A stretch of DNA of 64,000 bases from an uncultured Alphaproteobacteria bacterium (GCA_958431225.1 OY288107.1:1701501-1765500); one strand, 5' to 3'; shown: positions 28,801 to 36,823, numbered from the stretch's first letter. Notes: generated by a model not told the origin, from the letters alone. Numbers and translations: made by a program.

Positions 28801-31061
28801 CGGATGGCGATGAGGGCGATACGCTAAACTATGCCATCACTAGCGGCAATGATGCCGGGGTATTTAGCATTAACGCTGATAGTGGGGACATCACGCTTAC
28901 TGGCACATTGGATTATGAAACCACGACCAGCTACACCTTAGGCGTTCTAGTGACGGATAGTGGAGGGCGCACGGATACGGCAGAGATCGTTATTAGCGTT
29001 CTTAATGTCAATGAACACGCCCCGATTTTCGGTAAGGATATTTATGAGACAGCAATCGTTGAAAATGCCGCCCAAGACACGGCAATTCTGCGCGTTGCCG
29101 CGACCGATGCCGATGCTGATACTACGCTAAGCTATGCCATCACTAGCGGCAATGATGACGGGCTATTTAACATTAACACTGATAGTGGGCAAATCACGCT
29201 TGCTGATGCGTTGGATTATGAAACCGCCACTAGCCACACCCTAGGCGTTCTAGTGACGGATAGTGGGGGAAAAACCGACACGGCAGAGGTCGTTATCAGC
29301 GTCCTTAATGTGTATGAACACGCCCCCATTTTCCGCAGGGATGTTTATGAAGCAGAAATCGCCGAGGATGCTACTACCGACACGGTAATTATAAAGGTTG
29401 CCGCGACCGATGCGGATGTTGGCGATACGCTAAACTATGCCATCACTAGCGGCAATGATGCCAGGCTATTTAGCATTAACGCCGATAGTGGGCAGATCAC
29501 GCTCTTTGGCGCATTGGATTATGAAACCGCGACTAGCCATACCCTAGGCGTTCAAGTGACGGATAGTGAGGGGCGCACGGATACGGCGGCGGTCGTCATT
29601 AGTGTTCTTAATGTCAATGAACACGCCCCCATTTTCGGTACGATTATCACAAATCAGCTGGTCGCTGAAACCGTCCCTACAGGCACGATATTGATGCATG
29701 TGACCGCGACCGATGCCGATGCTGGCGATACGCTACGCTATGCCATCACTAGCGGCAATGATGCCAGGCTATTTAGCATTAACGCCGATAGTGGGCAGAT
29801 CGCGCTCTTTGGCGCATTGGATTATGAAACCGCGACTAGCCACACCCTAGGCGTTCAAGTGACGGATAACGCAAACCGCACAAACGCGGCAGAGGTCGTT
29901 ATCAATGTTCTGAATGTGTATGAATACGCCCCCATTTTCAGTGATGCTACCTATCATGCAGAAATCGCCGAAGATGCCACGCGTGGCACGGCAGTCGCAC
30001 AAATTGTGGCTTCGGATGCGGATATTGGCGATGTGTTGCGCTATGCCATCACTAGCGGCAATGATGACGGGCTATTTAACATTAACGCTGATAGTGGGCA
30101 AATCACGCTTGTTGGTGCGTTGGATTATGAAACCGCGACTAGCCACACCCTCACCATTCAAGTGACGGATAGCACAGGGCAAACCGGCACGGCAAATCTT
30201 ATTGTCGCCGTTGCTGACGTGGATGAGGGCAATCTATTCTTTGATGAAGAAATTTACCTTTTCCCCAATATCCCTGAAACAGCAACCACAGGTTATGCGA
30301 TAGGTAGCGTTTCTGCCACCGATATTGATGGAGATGCGCTGATCTATTCCATCTTTGCGGGCAATGATGCGGGGCTATTCGCCGTTGATGCAACAAGTGG
30401 CGTCATTACCATCGCTACACCAAATCAAGTCACCAACTCAGCGACTATTTCAATGACTTTGCAAGTGGAAGATAGCGCCGGGCATTTTGATAAAGTGACC
30501 GTGGCTGTGTACGATCCGGCAATGCGCGGCACCGATAATGGAGATGTGATTACCGGGGTTAGCACCCGTGACATAATCTATGGCGGTGCGGGGACTGATA
30601 CGCTCAATGGCAAGGGCAATGCGGATAGTCTCTATGGCGGTGCGGGGGATGATTTCCTTAATGGCGGCGATGGTGCTGATATTTTGTCTGGCGGCACGGG
30701 GCGCGATTTCCTCCAAGGACGGCGGGGGAATGATGTTTTCGTGCTGAATACTGCTGGCGGAGAAAATGATGGCGATGTTGTCATCGATTTTCGCGGCAGA
30801 GGCAATGATACCCTCCGCATGGATGTCACTGACCCCGCAGCCATAACAAGCCTAGCCGCGCTAGAAACCTCAGACAATCTGCGCATAGACAAAGGGCGCA
30901 TTAGCCTCCCCGATTTTCCTTCAAACAGCGACCACCCATCACGAGTCAATACTGTCATCTACCACAACAACGGCACCGCAACAGATAGGGGCGATGATAT
31001 TCTTCTAATGGTATTAGAAGATTTCACAGGGCTTAATCTCAATATGATTGAACTCATTTAG
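25884..31061 (+). CDS. Large cadherin-repeat RTX adhesin, probably type I secreted
   Basis: This 1725-aa protein starts with one cadherin-like module. An RTX block with GGSGNDTM and GGSGADFLDGGDGSD repeats then spans about residues 130-230. A tail-like domain follows (about 235-350), then twelve cadherin-like modules of about 101 residues (LDYETATSHTLGVQVTD as hallmark). A second RTX block (GGAGDDFLNGGDGAD) spans about 1550-1630, and a C-terminal domain ends in MVLEDFTGLNLNMIELI. No N-terminal signal peptide is visible, which fits type I export with a C-terminal signal. RTX repeats bind calcium outside the cell. The RTX-plus-tail pair occurs twice, near both ends, as if two proteins were fused. 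No ABC/HlyD export genes are nearby. Confidence 0.9.
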   Translation: MSTTNTITAPVFDRDSYNVTIPSVVGVGLILTTLTARNADASDTLTYSIIDGNDDGLFGIDAVTGAITVADVGVRSEFTRYTLTVQVTDSGGRIDTAELVLANQTLPGRGNDKGRSLHADYGEIGEIGYAYGGNDSVFASASFGGIMYGGSGNDTMYSQNPFYVFYGGSGLDRLTVADDFVNNVFYGGRDIDYLLGGSGADFLDGGDGSDVLEGRGGADIFVLDTNDSGSDVIRFFNPGAGDKIRIEVTDPTISTLEELLAHAGLRVAVEHVDTLSFESFQPEALAQIIHVKFPYTNNATILDTAIYKVVGEVDRISGGDDEIVVVLKDFDAPLTYSMFDVVLSILDSEAYSGAVSEDAAIDSAILKITAVNPSATLSYSIISGNDAGLFTIDDTGQITLANMLDYEIAPYHIMAVQVTDSAGRTDMAEVVVNVLNVNEHAPIFGAYAYDAEIIETAAKGAAVLQVVAADADRNERLDYAIISGDDAGLFAIDDAGQITLADTLDYETATSHTLTVQATDSGGRTDTAEVIITVANANDESPMFGAAIYNAIIAENAVRGTVLVQIDASDADANDTLTYAITSGNDDGLFSINADSRQITLIGALDYETATSYTLGVQVTDGAGNTDTAEVIVTVADVHENAPIFGMDIYETEIAESAARGTVLVQIDASDADIGDTLNYAITSGNDDGLFSINTDSGQITLIGTLDYETATSHTLGVQVTDSVGRTDTAEVVVTVNNVNEYAPIFDAPVYNWVISEDVPPGTVLVRVGATDADIGDVLRYSITSGNDAGLFSIHADSGDITTDGRLDYETTTSHTLGIQVTDSVGQTGTAKVAVSVLNVNEFAPVFGMDIYEAEIVDDAVRGTLIVRVDASDADADETLNYSITGGNDAGLFSINADNGDITLIGALDYETATSHTLTVQVTDSIAHADIAQVVINVLNANAFAPVFGMDTYEAEIAENAARDTLLVRVGATDGDEGDTLNYAITSGNDAGVFSINADSGDITLTGTLDYETTTSYTLGVLVTDSGGRTDTAEIVISVLNVNEHAPIFGKDIYETAIVENAAQDTAILRVAATDADADTTLSYAITSGNDDGLFNINTDSGQITLADALDYETATSHTLGVLVTDSGGKTDTAEVVISVLNVYEHAPIFRRDVYEAEIAEDATTDTVIIKVAATDADVGDTLNYAITSGNDARLFSINADSGQITLFGALDYETATSHTLGVQVTDSEGRTDTAAVVISVLNVNEHAPIFGTIITNQLVAETVPTGTILMHVTATDADAGDTLRYAITSGNDARLFSINADSGQIALFGALDYETATSHTLGVQVTDNANRTNAAEVVINVLNVYEYAPIFSDATYHAEIAEDATRGTAVAQIVASDADIGDVLRYAITSGNDDGLFNINADSGQITLVGALDYETATSHTLTIQVTDSTGQTGTANLIVAVADVDEGNLFFDEEIYLFPNIPETATTGYAIGSVSATDIDGDALIYSIFAGNDAGLFAVDATSGVITIATPNQVTNSATISMTLQVEDSAGHFDKVTVAVYDPAMRGTDNGDVITGVSTRDIIYGGAGTDTLNGKGNADSLYGGAGDDFLNGGDGADILSGGTGRDFLQGRRGNDVFVLNTAGGENDGDVVIDFRGRGNDTLRMDVTDPAAITSLAALETSDNLRIDKGRISLPDFPSNSDHPSRVNTVIYHNNGTATDRGDDILLMVLEDFTGLNLNMIELI
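27090..30230 (+). repeat. Tandem 303-bp cadherin-module array
   Basis: The string TTGGATTATGAAAC recurs at a 303-bp spacing (for example 27393, 27696 and 27999), giving about eleven in-frame units of 101 codons. Neighbouring copies are nearly identical over long stretches, so the array is prone to unequal recombination and to assembly collapse. Confidence 0.85.
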
Positions 31062-31079
31062 ACCAAGATTAGACGAACC

Positions 31080-31100
31080 CCCCCCTCACTGCGAGGGGGG
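31080..31100 (+). terminator. Hairpin after the RTX adhesin
   Basis: CCCCCCTC (31080-31087) and GAGGGGGG (31093-31100) pair perfectly around a 5-nt loop, 19 bp after the stop. There is no T-run, so it may be a transcript-end stabiliser rather than a full intrinsic terminator. Confidence 0.5.
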
Positions 31101-31171
31101 CAAATGCACATCTTAATAACCACACGATAAGGTATGATGACCGCACGATACGATTTATCATCGGGGTTGAA

Positions 31172-31432
31172 ATGAAATACGGCTCATTCAACCCGGATGT
31201 TTTAATCGGCGGTGATGGCATTACCAATGATGCGGTATGGCTTGAACGTTTGCAAAAATTCGTCAACATACGTTGGGATGATTCACCTAATCCTAACCCC
31301 CGACCGCCGACCGCGGCGGGGCGGTTTTTGGTACTTGCCTTTTGGGGTGGGATATTTGATTGCGAGGGCAAGCGGATTTGGGGCAGGGCGAGGATTCCAG
31401 TGTCTAATGTTGCGGAGGCGGGTTGGGGTTGA
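31172..31432 (+). CDS. Possible small gene or gene fragment (86 aa), unrecognised
   Basis: The first about 38 residues (for example VWLERLQKFVNIRWDDSP) look like protein. The rest is translated from a GC-rich hairpin element that recurs at 31738 and from a dispersed repeat, so the 3' half is unlikely to be original coding sequence. There is no clear ribosome site. I regard it as a fragment joined to intergenic repeats. Confidence 0.25.
   Translation: MKYGSFNPDVLIGGDGITNDAVWLERLQKFVNIRWDDSPNPNPRPPTAAGRFLVLAFWGGIFDCEGKRIWGRARIPVSNVAEAGWG
31296..31330 (+). terminator. GC-rich terminator-like hairpin, copy 1
   Basis: An ACCGCC arm and a GGGCGGT arm enclose a GC-rich loop and are followed by TTTT. 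A near copy lies at 31738-31778. There is no obvious upstream gene for this copy. Confidence 0.4.
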
Positions 31433-31545
31433 GGGATTTTGAATACTATAATACTCAACAGAAAAAAATAACACAAAACCAAACGCTTACGCCAAAAAAA
31501 TCGCCGGGTGCGTCGCCCCCACTGGGGGGAGTGGGGGGATGCCGC
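31406..31545. repeat. Dispersed noncoding repeat, copy 1
   Basis: The shared core is GATTTTGAATACTATAATAC, then AACACAAAACCAAACGCTTA, then a GC-rich part containing GCGTCGCCCC and runs of G. Copies 2 (31547-31672) and 3 (35661-35790) keep the same order. It is probably a small non-autonomous (MITE- or REP-like) element family. Confidence 0.7.
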
Positions 31546-31546
31546 C

Positions 31547-31672
31547 CGATGTTGCGAAGGCGGGTTGGGGTAGAGAGATTTTGAATACTATAATACTCAT
31601 AACAAAGAAAATAGTACAAAATTAAGCAGTTACGCAAACAAACCGCCGAGCGCATCGCCCCTGCACGACGTT
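31547..31672. repeat. Dispersed noncoding repeat, copy 2
   Basis: It is directly adjacent to copy 1 in the same orientation. Core GATTTTGAATACTATAATAC is intact; the A-rich middle is diverged (AAAATAGTACAAAATTAAGC). Confidence 0.7.
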
Positions 31673-31737
31673 CCGTGCTGGCGTTCCGTGCGGTGCATAA
31701 GTCCCTCATTATCTCATGGGGATTTCACCCCCAAACC

Positions 31738-31778
31738 CCCGACCGCCGAGCGCGGCGGGGCGGTTTTTTGGTGCGTGT
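31738..31778 (+). terminator. GC-rich terminator-like hairpin, copy 2
   Basis: Same element as at 31296, with a longer T-run (TTTTTT) after the GGGCGG arm. It lies just beyond the 3' end of the minus-strand GIY-YIG gene but is oriented as a plus-strand terminator. Confidence 0.4.
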
Positions 31779-31797
31779 TTTTTGTGGGCTAGGTGGG

Positions 31798-32508
31798 TTA
31801 GTATGAGTATAGGACAGGAGCCGCCATGCCTTTTTTGCGCATGTTGGCGGGGATTCTGGTTCGCATATAAAGTTTCTTAATGTCATCGGGAGCCTCGATT
31901 CCTACAAAGCCCCATCTGCCGTCAGGATATTTCTCCCAATCTTTCGGTTTAAAAACGCCAATCACAAGCCCTTTCGACACGGCTAATACATATTCGGCTT
32001 CTTCGGCTCTTTTAACATTTAGTCTCCATGATTTTCGCACCGCATCATAGATACTATCTGCTTCAAGAGCAGTGTGATTGATCTTAATGATCAGTGCTTT
32101 GTGCTGGATATCAGTTTCTCTGGCTTCGTATTGCTCAATCACTTGTTTTGCATGCATGCATCCGCGTTCATTAGAGCCGTGACCTCCGGCTTTATTTGAC
32201 AGCCCGGGATAGGCTTCCATTAGTGCGCCCTCCACCTCAAAAGCAGCATCCTCATCCATACCATGCCTATGAATAACATGCTCGACCTCAAAACCGTCAT
32301 TTTTGATTTCGCGTATGCGTTGCAGTTTAGGATCGTTGACCTCATCCGAGTCTGCGCCGGTTTCTGGTTCTGCATTTGCGTGCGCAAAAACCCTGTTTCC
32401 CTGCCCTTTGCCCACATAAAATGTATCGCCATTTCTGGGGTCAATGAGCCTGTAGACATAATACTCCAACTTATCGCTGACTTCTGGTGAAAACATGATT
32501 GCCTCCAA
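31798..32508 (-). CDS. GIY-YIG nuclease-family protein (LEM-3-like)
   Basis: This 236-aa protein carries an N-terminal GIY-YIG-type domain with YYVYRLIDP (residues about 16-24) and FYVGKGQGNRVFAH (30-43), followed by an acidic helical part. The C-terminal segment (GRWGFVGIEAPDDIKKLYM, ending RKKGMAAPVLYSY) belongs to a small domain often attached to such nucleases. GIY-YIG domains cut DNA through a conserved Tyr, Arg and Glu. The physiological role is unknown. It is a single gene with its own upstream region. An alternative start is Met5. Confidence 0.75.
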   Translation of the reverse strand: MEAIMFSPEVSDKLEYYVYRLIDPRNGDTFYVGKGQGNRVFAHANAEPETGADSDEVNDPKLQRIREIKNDGFEVEHVIHRHGMDEDAAFEVEGALMEAYPGLSNKAGGHGSNERGCMHAKQVIEQYEARETDIQHKALIIKINHTALEADSIYDAVRKSWRLNVKRAEEAEYVLAVSKGLVIGVFKPKDWEKYPDGRWGFVGIEAPDDIKKLYMRTRIPANMRKKGMAAPVLYSY

Positions 32509-32663
32509 TGATACGATTGATTTGCCCCCACGCTATTTTACAATTTGCGAAGAATCAAGAAAAAAATCAAATTATTTTTGCTGTCGGTTTTTTTTAATAA
32601 AGTGTTGCACTAAAGCAAAGTATGTTTTAGAGGAGGGGAAAGATTTATTGAAGGAACAAGGGC

Positions 32664-34202
32664 ATGAAACAGATAAAAAACTGGATTCTAGGCGTGGCAC
32701 TAGCGGTGATGCTAACCGCGACGGCATCGGCGGCGGATTTGCAGAAAGGGCTGGATGCCTATGAGGTTGGCGACTACGCCACCGCCCTTTCTATATTAAA
32801 ACCCCTAGCCGAAGCGGGGAATGCCGATGCCCAACTCACTTTGTCGTGGATGTATTATTTTGGCAGGGGCGTTCCACAGGATGATGCGGAATGGACGAAG
32901 TGGCGGGATCGTGCGTTTAATGTGGTTGATGCGACCGCCCAAGACACGCCTACTGAAACAGGAACGCTGGGAACTATAAAGGTATCTGAGGATGATTTTC
33001 ATGAAGGGGTGCGCGCCTATGCTAATGGCGATTACGCCACCGCCTACGCAAAAATTTTTCCCTTAGCAGAGTTACAAAATGCTGATGCCTTATACTTTTT
33101 GGGGTTGATGTATTACAATGGTCAACACGTTGCACAGGATCATGAGCAAGCCGCACATGTATTGCGCCAATCGGCAGAGGGCGGGAACACCGATGCTCAA
33201 AATCTTCTAGGTGTGATGTATGATCATGGCAGGGGCGTTCCGCAGAATGTTGAGGAAGCGGAGCAATGGTTTCGCCGCGCGGCGGCGGCAGGACATACCG
33301 AAGCCCAACAGAATTTGGAGAGACTACTAGCAAGCATAGAAGCGGCGGCAGAAGCGGCGACGCCGGCGGACGATTTACAAAAAGGGCTGGCAGCCTATGA
33401 GGCTGGTGATTACGAAACCGCCTTTGCCATATTAACCCCCCTAGCAAAGGGCGGGAACGCTGATGCCCAAAACAATCTGGGCTGGATGTATGATTATGGC
33501 GAAGGCGTTGAACAGAATGCTGAGGAAGCGGTAAAATGGTATCGCCGTGCGGCTAAACAAGGGCACGCTATCGCCCAAAACAATCTGGGCAAGATGTATC
33601 AATATGGCGAAGGCATTGAGCAGAATGATGAGGAAGCAATAAAATGGTATCGCTTCGCGGCAGAGCAAGGACATGCCGAAGCCCGACAGAATCTGGAAGG
33701 AATGCTAGCAAGCACTGCATCGGCGGCAGATGGCACAGCATCGGTGGCGAATTTGCAGGAAGGGATAGATGCCTATAATGCTGGCGACTACGGCACTGCT
33801 TTTGCTATATTGAAACCCCTAGCAGAAGCGGGGGATGCCGCCGCCCAAGCCAATCTGGGATTGATGTATGACCTTGGCAGAGGCGTTGAAGAGGATGTTG
33901 CGGAAGCGGTGAAATGGTATCGCAAGGCGGCTGAGGCAGGAATTGCATCAGCCCAAATCAATCTGGGGAGTAAGTATTTCACTGGTGATGGCGTTGCGGA
34001 GGATGATGCAGAAGCGGCGAAATGGTTTCGTCTTGCGGCTGAGCAGGGGGATGCCTATGCCCAATTCAATATAGGCTGGATGTATGATTATGGCGAAGGC
34101 GTTGCGCAGAATGATGCAGAAGCGGTGAAGTGGTATAGCCGTGCGATTGAACAGGGGTATGCCAAAGCCCAAGAATATCTGGATCGTCTATTAAAAAGAT
34201 AG
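32664..34202 (+). CDS. Secreted Sel1-repeat protein (four-block TPR-like)
   Basis: This 512-aa protein has a signal peptide (about residues 1-24, ending ASA-AD). Sel1/TPR-like repeats follow, with hallmarks AEAGNADAQ, YGEGVEQNAEEAVKWYRRAA and AAEQG. The block beginning DLQKGLDAYEVGDY recurs near residues 24, 109, 231 and 359, so the protein grew by duplication of a large unit. Sel1 proteins are periplasmic or surface scaffolds for protein contacts. The partner is unknown. The ribosome site is modest (AAGGG). Confidence 0.85.
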   Translation: MKQIKNWILGVALAVMLTATASAADLQKGLDAYEVGDYATALSILKPLAEAGNADAQLTLSWMYYFGRGVPQDDAEWTKWRDRAFNVVDATAQDTPTETGTLGTIKVSEDDFHEGVRAYANGDYATAYAKIFPLAELQNADALYFLGLMYYNGQHVAQDHEQAAHVLRQSAEGGNTDAQNLLGVMYDHGRGVPQNVEEAEQWFRRAAAAGHTEAQQNLERLLASIEAAAEAATPADDLQKGLAAYEAGDYETAFAILTPLAKGGNADAQNNLGWMYDYGEGVEQNAEEAVKWYRRAAKQGHAIAQNNLGKMYQYGEGIEQNDEEAIKWYRFAAEQGHAEARQNLEGMLASTASAADGTASVANLQEGIDAYNAGDYGTAFAILKPLAEAGDAAAQANLGLMYDLGRGVEEDVAEAVKWYRKAAEAGIASAQINLGSKYFTGDGVAEDDAEAAKWFRLAAEQGDAYAQFNIGWMYDYGEGVAQNDAEAVKWYSRAIEQGYAKAQEYLDRLLKR

Positions 34203-34234
34203 AAAAAAAGCGAAAAACCCCGCAACCCACCGAA

Positions 34235-34891
34235 TCACCCGCCCAAATACGCCAATATTATGAATAAAACTACAAAAACTGCGAAGACAAAAACACCCCA
34301 TAGGGTATCATAAGCACCCCGCCAAAAGCGGTGGAGGAGGGTTAATTTTTTTTGCTTTTTAATTTTCTGTGGAGAAGTGCCAGTAAAGCGAAGCACGTTT
34401 CTCAAAAGCATTTTCCACTTAGAAATTTGAAGTCGTGGTTTTTTATCTTTTTCAATATCCACAAGATTATTGCAATGATACAATAAAACCCTATATCCAG
34501 GAGGCTCGTCTGCCATAAGTTGAACCATTTCCTTTTCTACTTCTTCAAGAGTTTCATCACTTATTTTATTACCAGTCAGGCGCATCTCTAAATGGTAAAA
34601 ACGCTGTTTTAAAAAATTATGCGCTTGAGCACCTATTGAAAACTTCAATACCAAGTCTAATGAGGCAGAAATCACTGGCAATAATGCTAAAATCGTGACA
34701 ATTTTAGAGCTACTATCAAACAATCTCGAAGCCAATAAGGCACTTGATATGAAAATGGTGCAAAAAACAAGACGATGGCAAAAATCTAAGAAACCCCCTC
34801 TATATCCATGATAACGAGAAGATATCCGACATTGCCAAATCAATTCATCTTTTTTATTTTTCTCACGCATTGGTTGTTTCTCAGCACTCAT
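34235..34891 (-). CDS. Conserved membrane protein, SLATT-like
   Basis: The 218-aa protein starts with WQCRISSRYHGYRGGFLDF, followed by two close membrane helices (about residues 42-60 and 66-85), a cytosolic region with ADEPPGYRVLLYHCNN, and a C-terminal membrane helix (about 195-215). The WxxR-RYH plus two-helix start recalls SLATT-type membrane proteins, which act as pore-forming effectors in some defence systems, but I cannot prove membership. It is convergent with the Sel1 gene. Its start overlaps the end of the next minus-strand frame by 11 bp. Confidence 0.6.
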   Translation of the reverse strand: MSAEKQPMREKNKKDELIWQCRISSRYHGYRGGFLDFCHRLVFCTIFISSALLASRLFDSSSKIVTILALLPVISASLDLVLKFSIGAQAHNFLKQRFYHLEMRLTGNKISDETLEEVEKEMVQLMADEPPGYRVLLYHCNNLVDIEKDKKPRLQISKWKMLLRNVLRFTGTSPQKIKKQKKLTLLHRFWRGAYDTLWGVFVFAVFVVLFIILAYLGG

Positions 34892-35177
34892 TTTTTTGGG
34901 TGGTGGTAATGTTGGGTGGTACTGGTGGTACTGGCTCTCTTGCTACGGCAACCGGACGCCCCGAGCCTCTATGACGCGGCGTTTGTTTGTTCTCAACGAG
35001 TGGCCTCCGAGTGGCGTTTTTTGGCCGAGGCGGCGGTTTCTTAACGTTGGACAATTTGACCTCCCATTTTTTGCAGTAATGCAACGTAGAGGATATTGTA
35101 ATAAGAGTATCAAAAAAAATCAAGCAATTTATTTTAACTAACTCCCCCACCACGGACAACATTCCATCCGTCATCAC
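34881..35177 (-). CDS. Possible small proline-rich protein (98 aa), unrecognised
   Basis: A hydrophobic N-terminal part is followed by a Pro/Arg-rich tail (VKKPPPRPKNATRRP, VAREPVPPVPP). The frame ends inside the start of the SLATT-like gene, which would allow translational coupling. No family is recognised and the start is unsure; a later Met gives a shorter form. Confidence 0.35.
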   Translation of the reverse strand: MMTDGMLSVVGELVKINCLIFFDTLITISSTLHYCKKWEVKLSNVKKPPPRPKNATRRPLVENKQTPRHRGSGRPVAVAREPVPPVPPNITTTQKNEC

Positions 35178-35276
35178 TATTTACCCCATCGCTTCAATGG
35201 GGTAATCTGCAAAAATTCAATAGATGGCGGAAAATACCGCGCACAAAACTATAAAAGGCTGTTAAAGGGGCAGGGT

Positions 35277-35554
35277 ATGGAGCAGGTGGAAAAATCTATG
35301 CCTACTTATGAATTGGTGGATGAAACCACCCTATCGCGCATAGAATCCCTAGCCGACACCATCCTCGACGAGGTCGGCATAGCCATAGAACACCACCCCC
35401 CCCAAGCCTCGAAGCCCTACGCAATCTAGGCGTCTCCATCAAAGGCGAGCGCGTCCATATCTCCGGCGCGCAAATCCGTGAATTCATCCGCGATAAAATC
35501 CCGCGCACTTTCACGTGGCAGGGGCGCACTCTAGCGCATCGCTTCCCTAAATAA
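35277..35554 (+). pseudogene. MttB-family methyltransferase remnant, frameshifted and truncated
   Basis: The 5' part reads MEQVEKSMPTYELVDETTL, then ILDEVGIAIEHH. The frame then reaches a run of eight C (bases 35396-35403) and soon stops. In the next frame the family sequence continues (SLEALRNLGVSIKGERVHIS, then IREFIRDKIPRTFTWQGR) and stops at 35554. This matches the N-terminal about 90 residues of trimethylamine methyltransferase (MttB) proteins, normally about 500 aa. The 3' gene body is absent and the palindromic core of the dispersed repeat follows. A ribosome site (AAAGGGG) is still present. Confidence 0.7.
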
Positions 35555-35567
35555 ACTCCATATAAGA

Positions 35568-35591
35568 TTTTGAGTATAATAGTATTCAAAA
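35568..35591. repeat. Isolated palindromic core of the dispersed repeat
   Basis: TTTTGAGTATAATAG followed by TATTCAAAA is the reverse-orientation version of the core of the family at 31406, 31547 and 35661. It lies 70 bp before copy 3, so the two form an inverted pair that brackets about 85 bp. Confidence 0.6.
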
Positions 35592-35660
35592 CACTCAAAA
35601 CCCCCAAAAAACCGCCACCGAGCGAGGTTCCTGCTGAGGGCATGGGGGATGCTGTTGCCC

Positions 35661-35790
35661 AATGTTGCGAAGGCGATTTTGAATACTATAATACTCAACC
35701 GCAAATAAAATAGCACAAAACCAAATGCTTCCGCCAATAAATAGCCGGGGCGCGTCGCCCCTGCTGGGGGGTATGGGGGGTGCATAAGCC
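35661..35790. repeat. Dispersed noncoding repeat, copy 3
   Basis: Same order as copies 1 and 2: GATTTTGAATACTATAATAC, AGCACAAAACCAAATGCTTC, then GCGTCGCCCC and G runs. Its end holds GGGGGG and CCCCCC arms around TGCATAAG (35775-35794), which could terminate the minus-strand HAD gene. Confidence 0.7.
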
Positions 35791-35801
35791 CCCCATTTCT
35801 C

Positions 35802-36539
35802 TTACCGAATTTGCTTCATCAACTCCGGCAACGCACCACAATCACTTATCGCATAACTAGATTCCGGCATAAAATCTGGGATGCTTGGTGCTGTGTTGGT
35901 TACTGCTATTACGTGGCGGCAGTTGGCTTTTGTTGCGGCGTCGTGGTCGGCTTGGGTGTCTCCTATCATTATGGTTTTTTGTGGGGGTATGTTTAGTGCC
36001 TCGCATATGGCTAGGATGCCGCCGGGTTCGGGTTTTTTTCCGTGTCCGCTATCGGCGGTTACTATTTTATCTATTAGTTTGCTTAATCCTAGTTCTCTCA
36101 TATTTATAGTTGTGGTTGCCGCGCCGTCATTGGTTACTAGCCCTAGCAGATAGCCCTCGGCTTTGAGCGTGGTTAGGGCGGGGACGACATTGCCTTTGGG
36201 GGCGGTTTTGCCTTTTACGGAGGTGGCGGCGATGCGGGTTACTTCGGCGCGGAACTCGGGGTGCGTCATGATGTGCGCGAGCTGGCTATCTAGGGCTGCC
36301 CATGCCGGCACTAGCGCGCTATAGGTGCCGCTAGCGTAAAGCCCATTTTCCAAAACTTTACCGCCCGCGCCATCCGCTTCAAGCATGACGCCGATGGCTT
36401 CGAGCAACTGGCGGTGATGCACGCGCCCTTCAATCAACGTTTCCGCATGGCGCGCAATCGCAACAATGGCAGGAAACCAAGTCTGGCTCAAATCCAAAAG
36501 CACGCCGTCTTTATCAAAAATAATAAGCTCAATCGCCAT
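35802..36539 (-). CDS. HAD-superfamily phosphatase (phosphoglycolate phosphatase-like)
   Basis: I use the ATG at 36539 (MAIELIIFDKDGVLLDL) rather than an upstream TTG, because motif I begins here in the family. The 245-aa protein has motif I DKDGVLLD, motif II LVTND, a Lys in GHGKKPEP and motif IV IMIGDTQADHDAA, all needed for HAD phosphatase chemistry. The cap domain lies between motifs I and II. The substrate is a small phosphate ester, unknown. It reads away from the tRNA gene. Confidence 0.85.
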   Translation of the reverse strand: MAIELIIFDKDGVLLDLSQTWFPAIVAIARHAETLIEGRVHHRQLLEAIGVMLEADGAGGKVLENGLYASGTYSALVPAWAALDSQLAHIMTHPEFRAEVTRIAATSVKGKTAPKGNVVPALTTLKAEGYLLGLVTNDGAATTTINMRELGLSKLIDKIVTADSGHGKKPEPGGILAICEALNIPPQKTIMIGDTQADHDAATKANCRHVIAVTNTAPSIPDFMPESSYAISDCGALPELMKQIR

Positions 36540-36663
36540 CACGCCAAGGGTTATGCCAGTATTTGGCAAATGTTGCAATCCATGTTTGACAAGCGCGCGC
36601 GAGTAGGCTAGATGAGGTGTTGCATACGCCGTGTTGAGAGCAATCTCAAACCCGTAGGATAGC

Positions 36664-36755
36664 GGAGGGGTGGCCGAGTGGCTGAAGGCGGCGGTTTGCT
36701 AAATCGTTGAAGGAGGAAACTCCTTCCGGGGGTTCGAATCCCTTCCCCTCCGCCA
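36664..36755 (+). tRNA. tRNA-Ser (anticodon GCU)
   Basis: The acceptor arms GGAGGGG (36664-36670) and CCCCTCC (36745-36751) pair fully, followed by discriminator G and an encoded CCA. The D arm TGGCCGAGTGG, an anticodon loop TTGCTAA (GCT), a long variable arm (GGAGGAAACTCC) and TTCGAATC in the T arm are all present. The long variable arm is the class II feature of tRNA-Ser. tRNA genes of this kind are frequent integration sites, and plasmid-type genes begin right after it. Confidence 0.95.
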
Positions 36756-36756
36756 A

Positions 36757-36823
36757 CCCCCATTGTGAAAGGAAATTTGTGTTCAGTGCTCAAAACGAGC
36801 CAATGCAAATCTAGCAATGGGGG
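36757..36823. repeat. Inverted repeat just after the tRNA
   Basis: CCCCCATTG (36757-36765) and CAATGGGGG (36815-36823) form perfect 9-bp arms around a 49-nt spacer, starting 2 bp after the tRNA. It could be a processing/termination structure or part of an integration junction. Confidence 0.5.
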
